From positions 11,284,001-11,348,000 of the forward strand of contig OX579639.1 in the NCBI GenBank assembly GCA_951230915.1: a stretch of 64,000 nt of DNA, in the 5' to 3' direction. Source of the stretch: Antitrichia curtipendula (lineage: Eukaryota > Streptophyta > Bryopsida > Hypnales > Leucodontaceae). Below, piece by piece: positions 46,862-57,080 of the stretch (its first letter is position 1; each line of letters begins with the position of its first letter). The position numbers were made by a program, and so were the translations under genes. The notes under the pieces were generated by a model. The model was not told where the DNA came from and did no database searches. It saw only the letters and a program-made list of their open reading frames with translations.

Positions 46862-47694
46862 GCCCGTCAGACTTAAAATTCCAATATAATATCGATTGCC
46901 AACGGTACGGGCCACCCAACAACGATGGCATTACGCCACTAGTGTGGCTTTCCGTTCCAGATTTTGTAAAAGATGGAACAACATGTATAATGTGCCAACA
47001 ACCGTTTGGCCCCGAGGGTGGATGGAATCTTGGTACATGTGGCCATCTATACCACCCCGTGTGTCTTATTCCACACATGGTCACCAAAAAGAGATGTGCG
47101 CAATGCAGGGCTCCATTTCATGCACGACTGTATAAAACGTTTGGCCTTGAAGACCACATGCCTCAACATTACGAGTACAATGAAGAAAATTTACCGGGCC
47201 CCGGTAATAGAGTACATTGGGGGTCCGACATGACATGGCTTTGGAAGTGGGGCCACCACAACCGACACCTCCCGGTAGGAACGGTGGCTGACATACCATG
47301 GACGAGTGACAACCAAGTGACAGAGGTGATCAGGAAGGTGTTTGGAGATAGTGATCCAGGGCGTCGACTATATTTTGGTCAGATTGCCGGTGGACATTGG
47401 GACCCAGAACGCTTAATTTTTATACGCGCACCACATCCACAACGCATCATGTTTAACTCTCAAGGCCAGCCAGTCGGATTTGAGGGGGAATTGAGCTATG
47501 AGGAAGAAATGGCGTACATTGAAGACAATACCTTCCATGAGCCAGCCCTCGTGAATGACATTTTTGGGCACTTACATGATAGATACGATATAGAAGCACT
47601 TCAGCTTCTGAGGACTTTCGAATCGCAAGAAGAACTCCAGCGATTTTTGAGAAATAGCATAGCACGCGGCGTTGTAATCGAAGATGTAGACTAG
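46862..47694 (+). pseudogene. RING-H2 protein of element A, 3' part
   Basis: This is the continuation of the gene at 27171-28631. It holds the complete RING-H2: CIMC, 14 residues, C, H (CGHLYH), C, then CAQC with RAPF, spacing C-x2-C-x14-C-x-H-x2-H-x2-C-x10-C-x2-C. A conserved C-terminal region follows (GHWDPERLIFIRAPHPQR) with an acidic tail to the stop at 47692. When B and one target copy are removed, the two halves are one nucleotide out of frame at the junction, so the gene also has a small indel there or was already damaged. Confidence 0.85.
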
Positions 47695-49776
47695 ATTGTG
47701 TATAACTAGATAGATGTATAGAATTAAATACCGAAAGTTGTACAAAGTGAACGTATGTAATTATGTAAAGCCTTTATTAGTTTACCATGTACTTCAACGG
47801 ATTTATAAAATATGTACATTTATCGTTTTCTTTCCACCTCGTATATTGTTGCTTCGCCTTTGTCAATTTTTGTAATCTATTGGATCTTTTTGTAATAGTA
47901 TAGAAGAAGCTTGTATGCTTAGATGGTAGGTAAAAGAGTGTTCTATTTTATTTTTGGTGAAGCCCTAAAGTCGGAAGTCCATTTTTTGGCCCAAACCACC
48001 CTAAATCACCACTTTTGCTATGTTCACCTATGAATTAAATTTTCCAATTTATTTTTTGAATCGAACCAAAGGATCTTGTTCTACACTTGTCTTAGATGAC
48101 GTGATAAAAAATTTGTGATGTTTGACCGTATGGATTGAAAGTTATTAGCATTCAAAGTGAAAGAAACAAATTTATTTTAAGAAGTTGCTAGGATTGCCCG
48201 CTCCACAAAAAAACCATAACTTTTCCATTCCTAATCCAAATGGGATGAATGAAAGCCTCCCATTTAAAAGAAAATACAAATACAACTGGAAAAAAAATAT
48301 ACAAATTTGTATTTCATTTTTTTGTGGATTTTTTTGTCTACCCGGAGTCTTGGACCGCCCGGTGTCCCGATCTCCCTTGTTTGAGGTTATTGTGGCATAC
48401 CCTTTGCTCCTAGGCACCGATTGGAATAGAAATTGTATTATGAATAAACTCATAAGTTTATCTATCATTCTATTTTATCATTCTTATGAAAAAGTTTTCA
48501 AAAGTTTTAGTAAAAAATGAGATCATAGGAGCCTATCGAAAATCCATTTTGTCCCTGGCAGAAAGGACAATGAGAGTATGTTACTTTAGGGGCTAAGAAA
48601 TAAAAACAATGGAAATTCTTTACCAAAGCAAGAAATAAGTAACAAATTATTTGATTGCTTCATATTTGATGAAATCTCCTTTAAGTCTTTAGAATTAAAC
48701 CAAAAAATAATTCACGTTTTGTAACTTTTGTTCTATTAGTTTTAATGTTTTTTTAGTTGGACTATTGATTGACTACTCCCTCATGTTTATTTTTAAATCC
48801 AAAGTTTACAAATTAAAGTATTGAACATTTTCCATTTTTTCTCAAATGGCATTATGGAAATCAAATGATCAAAGTTTAATATCTTGCAATTGCTAACTTG
48901 ATAAGGTCACACTACATGAAATTTATTTGAAAATCAATTGAAATAAATGACTTTATGAATGGCGATCCTATACTTGAAAGTCTTAAATTGAATAGATTCT
49001 AATTTTTTTTTTTTCATTTCATTTCAAGGTGAACATGGAGAAATGCCAACTTGGATTTTTTTTTGGCAATAATTAGCATAGGGCCTACATGGCTACATGG
49101 ATTAATATTTTTGAATTTCTTGCCATATAGTCAATGTAAAATCAATTTAGCAACTTCTCTAATTCGAAATTCAATAACAAACTTTAATCCCTAGAATCCT
49201 AGATGCCCAAGGCATGTTTTGAGCTTCTACAAATTTGCTCTAAATTGAACAAAATGTTAACATTTTGATTAGGTGACTAGGCTTATCAATTCCAAAAAAA
49301 TTGTAACCATATAAATTCAAACAAGACATATTAGGGGCTCATAGGTTGCTAAAACACAACAATATCACTTATAGAGTAAATGATTATAATATTTGAACAT
49401 GAGGGTGTTAAAACTACAAAAATGATGTGAAATCTTCCAATCCTCTTTTCAGTTTTCACAAGTAAAATAAATAAAAATATTAGACCACAAAAATATGAGG
49501 TTAAATTGCCAAACATGTATAACCCCAAACAATTTATGGCTTTTAAAAATATACTCCATATTTTTTTTTAAATTAAAAAAAAAATTTGAATGTGATTTTT
49601 TCTCCAAGATCTTGTGTTTTCGAGGCACATTTCCAAAAGCTCTCAATGCTACAAGAAGTCAAGATTGCAATGGGTACCCTTGCACAAAGTCTTGAAACGA
49701 AAAATCACTGTCATTTATTTTTAAGAATAGACTATTGATGCTATAACTAGACTTCAAGAAGAACTTACTAAAAATA
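47695..49776. other. AT-rich 3' spacer of element A
   Basis: No gene is seen. The 47950-48170 portion matches 20040-20280 downstream of the A transposase (CCTAAAGTC...GAAGTCC, then GTTTGACCGTATGGATTGAAAG). Confidence 0.45.
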
Positions 49777-49905
49777 GCAACTTGGATACTACTAAAAATA
49801 GCAACTTGGATACTACTAAAAATAGCAACTTGGATACTACTAAAAATAGCAACTTGGATACTACTAAAAATAGCAACTTGGATACTACTAAAAATAGCAA
49901 CTTGG
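49777..49905. repeat. 24-bp tandem repeat
   Basis: Five to six nearly perfect copies of AGCAACTTGGATACTACTAA plus AAAT. Confidence 0.95.
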
Positions 49906-49984
49906 TTAGGTTTTATTTAACTTCAAAATTTTGCCAACACCAGATTTGGGTGCTTCGGGCATTTAAGCCAAAAATCCAATCCTA

Positions 49985-50575
49985 CCCGTCCAGTCTATTT
50001 TTCCGTCCACAGAACCGTCTAGTTACCCGTCCAGATGCCCGTCCACCCGCCCGTCCAATTATCCGTCCACTTACCCGTCCAGATGCCCGTCCACTCGCCC
50101 GTCCAATTACCCGTCCACTTACCCGTCCAGATACCCGTCCACTTACCCGTCCAGATGCCCGTCCACCCACCCATCCAGTTACCCGTCCACCCGCCCGTCC
50201 ACATGCCCGTCCACATGCCCGTCCAGTTACCCGTCCACCCGCCCGTCCACATGCCTGTCCACCCGCCCGTCCAGTTTTCCATCCACATACCCGTCCATCC
50301 CGCCCGTCCAAATACCCGTCCACACAACCGCCCCCCCTCCCGTCCACCCGCCCGTCCACATGGTCGTCCAGTTTTCCGTCCAGATACCCGTCCATCACGC
50401 CCGTTCCGTGCCCGTCGACGGAAGCTCGCCGCCCGTCGGCGAAGAACGTCCATCCATTTCCGTAGTTTTCATCCTCTGTCAACGGTTCTCGTCCAGATTT
50501 CATCCTGACGGACGCCGGGGTTGAATCCTGACGTCCGTCCGGACATGCTAACGGACGGACAGGACGTGACGGGGA
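49985..50575. repeat. Element A right subterminal array (12-bp unit)
   Basis: A strict 12-bp unit CCCGTCCANNNN, with the last four bases drawn from a small set (GATG, CCCG, ATTA, CTTA, CATG), repeated about 25 times up to about 50300. Looser GTCCGTCC motifs follow to the terminus. Because 12 is a multiple of three, all frames stay open and give Pro-rich or Gly/Arg-rich pseudo-proteins. Confidence 0.9.
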
Positions 50576-50591
50576 CAACCCTGCTCTTAAG
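50574..50591. other. Right terminus and target duplication of element A
   Basis: GACAACCCTG (50574-50583) is the complement of the left terminus. CTCTTAAG (50584-50591) repeats 16040-16047 exactly. Confidence 0.9.
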
Positions 50592-50849
50592 GGCCATCCA
50601 TATAGGACAAATTGTTTTATTGAAGCGTAAAAAAATTTGAAACTCTAAATCTTTACACGATGCCCAAGTCATCTATACTTGACAACTTGACAACTCAACA
50701 TGTGACATCATAAGTCTATTAGACATCAAAATTCAAAATTCTGCCTAATAGAACAAACTATGGTCTCTAGAATGGTCCTCATAAACTAAGAGTCCTTCAT
50801 TTGTTGAAGGGCGCGAACTATCCCTGGACTTTATTTGTCAAGCAAGTAA

Positions 50850-52200
50850 TTGATGGCCTTGACTTTGAAAATTTCTCTTCATTCCAATTCTGATAGCTGA
50901 AGCATTTCATGAGGGAGAAACATTTCATATCCAAAATTGTCTACAATACAAATCCTATCATCATCCATGACACAGGGTCCATCAAGGCCCCATAGCCATG
51001 ATTTAGGATGTGACCCAAATCAAAATTGTTTAGCATTTTTGTCCTAGTGTCCATTGAAGCATTGGTAGAATTTTTTTGCTTTTCAAGATTGAACTTGTCT
51101 TTAAGTGGGATCAAGTTCTCACATCCGTACAATCTCATCTAGATTGTTCTCTAACCCCAATCCTTTGAGACCCTCGGCTTCCGCAAATTGTCGTGCTTGA
51201 AACACCAACTCCATACAAGGTCCATGTCCCATTTATCCTAATCTTCAGGGGCATTGAGCAAATTGAATTTCCAATCTAGTGGCATGTATGAAAACAAGCC
51301 GAATAAGTCGTACAAGCACTCGTGGAAAGAGCCTTGCATATTGCGCACCGCTTGTGACATACCATCAAGCTAATCAAGCAGTTGGATGGTAGATGTGATC
51401 ACATGTACCCAAGTGCACTCCGCCTTTAGGGCCAAATCCATTTGTACAAATGAGGCACATTGTTCTATCAAAGACAAAGGCAGAAGTAAATGGCCACAAC
51501 AAGTCTAGCTTCCATGTAATATATGAAGTTTTGGTGTTTTCGAAATCCCAGTCATATTGGGACCAATCAATGTTTTTTTGGTTGTTGCTAATGGTTTTCT
51601 CTACCATTTGGTCCTCTAGAAAAGGTCATCTACATTTGGTCCATGATGTTAAGTCAAAGACCCTCTCTTGATTGTGCTTGAAGTAATTGTTGGCCACCTT
51701 CTTGAACTCCGTGGCCATTTGTTCGTTGCGGTCCACTATAAAGATGCACGCCAACTTCCACTGATAATATTGTACTACTACGGCATCCAAACAACTTTGA
51801 AGTTTGGCATTTTTGGCATGCAAGTTAGCGAGTTCTTTATGGTTTTGGAGCATTTAGGCCTCCTCTGCTTCCACAATCAGAACGTTTGAAAGGCGCCCAT
51901 TCCGTCAAAAACAATGAATCATGTATTTCTGACCTAAATGCACTAGCTTGTACCTCTAGAAATGATGGAAGAACTGGCTTAGTAGGGGCTCTTGTGGAAC
52001 TTCTCACCCCTTGAACTTTTGACCTTAAATCTTGAGCTTGCCCTCTTGGATCACAACCCTCGTTTGTCATCTTAGTGGCTTCTAAAACTTGTAGAAGTTC
52101 TTCAATGTTACATTCTTGTTGGGCAAGTAAGTTGTTTTTTTCCTTCACCTAGGCAACCAACTGAGCGGAATCATTATACAACTCATGAATGAGGACATTT
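50850..52200 (-). pseudogene. Decayed RING-H2 gene of element E
   Basis: The minus strand keeps long stretches homologous to the B protein: a coiled-coil part, YYQWKLACIFIVDRN, HNQERVFDLTSW, NIDWSQYDWDFEN, then CLIC, GPKGGVHLGTCDHIYHP and, after a one-base shift, CAIC. Several stops and frameshifts make it non-functional. It is closer to B than to A in sequence, which suggests a B-like lineage. Confidence 0.85.
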
Positions 52201-53690
52201 TTTTCTTCCAATTCATTGTTCAAAGTATTTATGGTTTCCACAGAGGTGTTAGTAGCTGTTCTCATTGCCACATTCTATTTGCCCTTCGCTACATCCACAG
52301 GAACTTCAACCAAAACACTTTATAGAGTCCTCTCTTTTTTGGCACATTGCTGCGTCCTAAGGCCAATTGTTTTTGTTGATAATTTAGGAGTGATTGCACC
52401 AAATTATAATCAATTGCTACAAATATAGAAAACAAATTGATTAGCCAAGTCAAGGTAGTGTCAATGTTTATAGCTATTGATTAGAGTTTTTATTTGAGAC
52501 TCTTGCTTTTAATAAAGTAAAATTAAATGACATCTAAAAAGGAATACTAAAAAAATACTTAGGTAGAATTGAAAGTCAAAAAATGCATGAATTACACATC
52601 TAAAGCAATGTACATTATAAACACTCAAGTTGAATCCTTACACAACTACAACAATTTAATTGAAATCCCTCTACATCAATTAATATTGAGCCTTAGTTCT
52701 ACCGACATGTTCTAAGCCGCAGAAGTAGGCTTGTAACATTTTTGGGAATTGGTGTACAACACAAAGCTTGTAACATTCATTGTCACAATCAGAGGGGGAC
52801 TTAATCCCTAAAGGACTTGGTCCATTGTAAAATGGTCAAACTTCCTTTGTGAGCTACATGTAGCCTTATAATTTATATTCAAACAATAATCTTGTATTTT
52901 TATTACTTGGCACTCTGAATTATATATCACTATGAGAAATTTCAATTTCAATCTGTTTCGTGAAAATTGTAATTATTATCAATTTTGTCGCAAAAATTGA
53001 ACATAAATAAGTAAATATAGTGAAAACAATTGTTTCAAATGATTTGAAACTTTTTCAAGGGATACAAGTAGTAATGGAGATTATTGTGAAATTTTTCCTA
53101 GTGGTCATTTTATTTTTTACACCCAGAACAACTGAACAAGCACAACAAAAAGTATGAAGTCAAATTTGACTATCAAACCAAATTTATCCCTGGCTTTATT
53201 TAATAGATGTATAAAATTTTGATTTTTTTTTCCAAATTAAAAATAAAATTTTCACTTTTGTTTTTTTTCAATATTTTTTAATTAAAAAATCAAAGTATTA
53301 TGATTTTTTAAAGCTAAAGGTGGAAATCAAATTATATCAATTATAATACATATTATAATAGAATGAAATTTATACTAGAAATGAAGAATAGCATGTGAAA
53401 AAAAAAACAATTTATTTATTTATGTTTAAACACAATTTTATAATTCAAATGTAGAATACATTTGAAAAAAAAAAATATGAATGAAAAACACACCATAGTG
53501 TCTTAGTTGGATTTAAACACATGGAGCTTTCAATTGCAATAACTCTTTCAGTTTTTGACATTTATCAAAATTTTGAAATAGGATACAACAAAACTTGTCA
53601 AGATTTAATTTATTATTTTTAACCAAGTTCTAGAAGTAGTTATTTAGAAAGTTACAATCAAGGTTGAACAAAGTGCACCTACATTTGGAA
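52201..53690. other. AT-rich remnant including an inverted copy of a spacer of element A
   Basis: From about 52925 to 53640 the complement matches 20280-21000 (for example TTTGGTTTGATAGTCAAATTTGACTTC and the ACAATTACAATTTT...TAGTGATAT block). No intact gene is seen. Confidence 0.5.
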
Positions 53691-53860
53691 TGTACGGACC
53701 TTTGGAGGTTAATTGAGCTTGAGGGGAATTTAATTGGTCAATTGTGAACTTCATCACAAGGGGCGGGAACTTAATTAGACAATCAAGGACTCAATTGGTC
53801 ATTTAGGGACTCAATTGGCAAGTCGAAGACTAAATTGGTCAGGCGCAACATACAAGGTGT
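53691..53860. repeat. Decayed GGGACTCAATTGG array
   Basis: Units like GGGGCGGGAACTTAATT, AAGGACTCAATTGGTCA and TAGGGACTCAATTGGCA, about 24 bp apart. They look like the GGGCGGGGACTC array of B after many C-to-T and G-to-A changes. Confidence 0.55.
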
Positions 53861-54010
53861 TGCCACTTGGGCTTGGGAAGGGAAGCAATGGCGTTTGGGC
53901 GCAAACATCATCAAACTCTATGGGAACTTAGTGAGTACATACAAAAATGTTGTTCAGATAGGCAAGAACATAATAGCAAATGCCTGCAGATGTTTGGGTA
54001 GGGATAAGAC

Positions 54011-54020
54011 TATATAAGCC
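54011..54020 (+). promoter_or_regulatory. Orphan TATA box of element E
   Basis: CTATATAAGC follows the decayed array by about 150 bp, the same array-to-TATA layout as in A and B. No recognisable gene remains to its right. Confidence 0.35.
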
Positions 54021-54419
54021 TTTCCCCCCTTCATTCTCCCTTGCCAAGTCCATTCCAGATGCTTCCCACATTAGCTCACTCAATGGCCTAATAAAGGAGA
54101 TTGAGGGAGTTTGGGGCTTACCCTTCAGAGCATGAATTATACATCCAAAAACAGTAATATAAATCACAAGCCCTCATGAAGCCACACCGCTATGTATAAT
54201 TCTAAACCGCGATAATACCCTTCATCATATTATATATAAAAATACTTGTATATTGAAAACACAATTGTCAATGGATATTGTCCATGCTTCAAGGAAAAAA
54301 TTATGTGCAATTATTGTTTTCAAGTCTCATAACACCATATAGAAGGTAATGATGTATTCCAAAACCAAATTTTTAAATGATACAATCAGAGTTCACCTTG
54401 CCTTTGCATCCACACCCAA

Positions 54420-54793
54420 TATTGACAAGTGTTCATGCCCAACGCCTACATCTGCACCCCATTGACTAGTATCCTTGTCGAGCTTCTAGGCCCGCGCCTT
54501 GCCCAACTTGCGTCCGCACCTTCACTTTCAGTCCGCATCCCAACATACCTATGCTTGCGCTTGATCATGCATCCGTGCCCTTGATGATTTTACATCCAAC
54601 ACTTCCTAAGTCCATGCCTGACCTACTTGTGTCTGCGCCTCGACTTAGGTTGGTAGCTAGGTGGCCAAGGTAACTCCACGTTTGTATTTTTTACCTTGTT
54701 AAAAAGTCAATTGCTTGTTGACTACATCAAACAAGCAAGCATCTCTATTGGATGGACGGGCAAGCAGACAATTTGTCCATTATAACAACCTTG
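54420..54793. repeat. Decayed right subterminal array and terminus of element E
   Basis: GTCCGCACC, GCCCGCGCCTTG, GTCCGCATCC and CATCCGTGCCC motifs thin out toward the worn terminus. They match the GTCCGCGCCC complement of the arrays of B. Confidence 0.5.
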
Positions 54794-54835
54794 GGTCCAA
54801 CTGGTACTACCAAGACATTAGTAGGATCCGACAAA
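54794..54835. repeat. Palindromic repeat, copy 7, interrupted by element E
   Basis: GGTCCAACTGGTACTACC, then CATTAGTAGGATCC, matches the beginning and loop of the palindrome family at 303 and 6588-9620. It starts exactly where the element terminus ends, so E seems to have inserted into this repeat. Confidence 0.5.
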
Positions 54836-54989
54836 TGTTTAAGTGGTCTTTGTTAGTACTCTTTATTTTGGTACCTCAAAGAATAAAAACAATTTTTTGA
54901 AAATGGCAATGGAAGTGGTTGCATGTTGGTAACAATAAGGTAACAATTTTTGGCAATGGGCACTTATATATGAGTTATATTTTTCTATT

Positions 54990-56200
54990 TAATTATTGGT
55001 GAATGTCCTTCATCTTTTTTAAAGTTGACATATACTTTAGCATTTATGAATATTCAAAATTATTGTTTGGTTTGTTGATTGAAATTTCACCTAGTCACTC
55101 ATGTTTTGTTTTATTTGAATTCTCAAGGTTTGAGTTTGAAGGAAATGGCCGACATGCATTTGTACAATTTGTCAAAAATAATTCATAACAAGTGGCTTCA
55201 AATGTCCGAGAATCAGGAAAATAATTTGTTTGACACCACTTGCAATGACAAGATCTAGACATGGATGCAAATAACAAACTATTGTGTGTACTTGAGAAGG
55301 GATACATCTAGATTTAATCTATTAAAGGGGAATTGAAGTTGAGAGTTGCAAGACAAAGTGGGAATCCAAAGAAAACAGTAGAAGTGCTTAATATACTACC
55401 TAGATCAAAGGTTGTTGCCATGTTGGAACTCGAGTACCACATTTGGAAGGAGAAGAATTTTTTGGAAGTATGATTGAAAGAAGAAGTTGGATGTACCCAT
55501 CGGCAATGTAGGAGACTCACATTGACCAAACAAAGTTAATTTTTCTCAATCGCATGCTGAACAAAGTCTAATTTGACTTTTACAAGGTCTTCAGAGGGTA
55601 AAAGTAAAGAGCCCATAGCAAATACTTCCCAACATGTCACAATTGCATTTGAAAGTGATTGCAACACATCAAAGTGGTACACTGCAAGAATTAGCCATAA
55701 ATCTTGAAGCGCAAAATGTCAAGCTCAATAATAGGGGTCAAACATGAAGTGCATCGTGAAAATAGCAAGAGGACGAAAAATAGCTCCAATTTCCACCTAC
55801 TCTGGGAGAAAGAAAGATTATGAGAGTAAGCGAGAGGTGGTAGCAAACTTTTGGATCTAATAGGATGACATTGAATGATGTGTGAAAGGTACAAAGCGCA
55901 AGTGGGTCATTGATTTGCCCGAGGTTTGGCCGGTTTTGACTAGCATTAATCTCAAGAGGGATGAGACTTTGCTACTACAGCATGTGGACTTCCGCATCCA
56001 AGAGCTACCTAAATTGTCACCACTTCGACTCTTCAAAATGTCAAAAGTATTCAAAAGCGTTCTCTATGATCAACTGCTACCCCATCAAATCTGACTCTAT
56101 ATCCAATAGTTTGGAACAACAAAACCATATGTCAAATTGCAAATGCATCAACTGCAAAATAGAGAAACAAGTGGGAGAGCACATGCAATGTTAAAAGACA
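54990..56200 (+). pseudogene. Unidentified decayed coding region
   Basis: Fragments of open frame on the plus strand alternate with stops: GNPKKTVEVLNILPRSKVVA (about 55360-55420) and WVIDLPEVWPVLTSINLKRD (about 55897-55956) with its extension to LFKMSKVFKSVLYDQLLPHQ. Codon-like structure is evident but I do not recognise the family, and it does not match the three cargo genes. Confidence 0.4.
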
Positions 56201-56329
56201 AATTGTGGGAGTGACCTTGCTTCTCTTTCTGTACCTAGGTGCAATAGTGTTATTGGAAATAGGAGCTGACTCTACAATAAATGTGCATCAAACTATAGTA
56301 GGTATATACCCCACATGCAGGGTTGTCAC

Positions 56330-56645
56330 ATTTTAACGTCCAGGGCAATATCACGTCCAAAATCCGGACGTCCGGACATAGCGGATGCACCGGACGTAGC
56401 GGACGCACTGAACGTAGCGGACGCACCGGATGCAGCAGACGGCGTCCAGCGGTCGGCAGCCGCTGGGGGTCGGTCGGGTGCCGGGCGTCGGTCGGACGCG
56501 CCGTTGGTTGGTCTCTCCGACGGCCAGTCAGACGCTCCGTCGGTCGGTCTCTCCGACGGCCAGTCGGACGCGCCGTTGGTCGGTCTCTTCGACGGCTAGT
56601 CGGACGCGTATTATGTCGGACGCTTTTTCGGTCGGACGGGACCGT
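56330..56645. repeat. Element C left subterminal array
   Basis: GGACGTCCGGACATAGCGGACG motifs near the end, then a 36-bp unit (containing CTCCGACGGCCAGTCGGACG) about three times around 56509-56600. Confidence 0.8.
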
Positions 56646-57080
56646 CAGCAGACATGCGGTTATAATGGAGGTTTTTTTGGGTGGTGACTGGTGAGAGCTA
56701 GTTAACTTCTGCGAATGAGTTTTAGGGTTAGGAAGATCTGGTTTTAAAACCTCTTCAATTGCAATTGTCATTGAAAAATGTGGAAATGACACTCAATGTA
56801 AGCGTTCTTTTTATTTTCAAAATGCACAGAACTTAAACGACTTTGAAGGCAATATTGTTGCATTGTACAATTACATTTTAGAATGTCATGCTCCATTTAC
56901 AATAAAATGCACAGAATCAAATTTTATTGAATTTGTCCTTTGTATTGGAAACCCAAAAACCTTAATGGTATTCCAAACATCAGTTTACTACAATGAAGCG
57001 GCAATAAACAATCGATTGCCACATAGTGCCATCTATGTATCATAAGTATTTGGACATCTAGGTTTACATCCCTTCAGTCC
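56646..57080. other. Spacer between the element C array and the transposase 3' end
   Basis: AT-rich, no feature recognised. Confidence 0.4.

Larger units (their letters stand above)
16048..50583. mobile_element. Giant hAT transposon A (about 16.3 kb plus nested element B)
   Basis: Both ends carry the 10-bp inverted repeat CAGGGTTGTC (16048-16057 and its complement 50574-50583). The 8 bp outside, CTCTTAAG, are identical at 16040-16047 and 50584-50591 and fit the nTnnnnAn pattern of Ac-type hAT targets. Inside lie, in order, a subterminal array, the transposase (+), a kinase-like gene (-), two arrays, a RING-H2 gene (+) split by element B, and a right subterminal array of 12-bp units. Without B and its duplicated target the element is about 16,306 bp. 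Large hATs are normally a few kb with one gene, so size and cargo are exceptional. Its transposase has a stop and a lost catalytic Asp, so A would need help in trans. Confidence 0.9.
50592..54793. mobile_element. Right part of a decayed hAT element (E) hosting element A
   Basis: It contains a decayed RING gene (about 50850-52200, minus), an inverted copy of a spacer of element A (about 52925-53640), worn arrays, and at 54793 a terminus whose complement, CAAGGTTGTTATAATG, equals CAGGGTTGTCATAACG of element B with transitions at three positions. GGACGGGCAAGC just inside recalls the subterminal motif of B. The left end is unresolved. A TIR-like CAAGGTTGT...GGACAAATTGT at 13416 resembles the right end but has no matching duplication. 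Confidence 0.55.

Noticed and set aside
49982..50578. Long Pro-rich (+) and Gly/Arg-rich (-) frames
   Set aside because: Artefact of a 12-bp array, which lacks stops in every frame.
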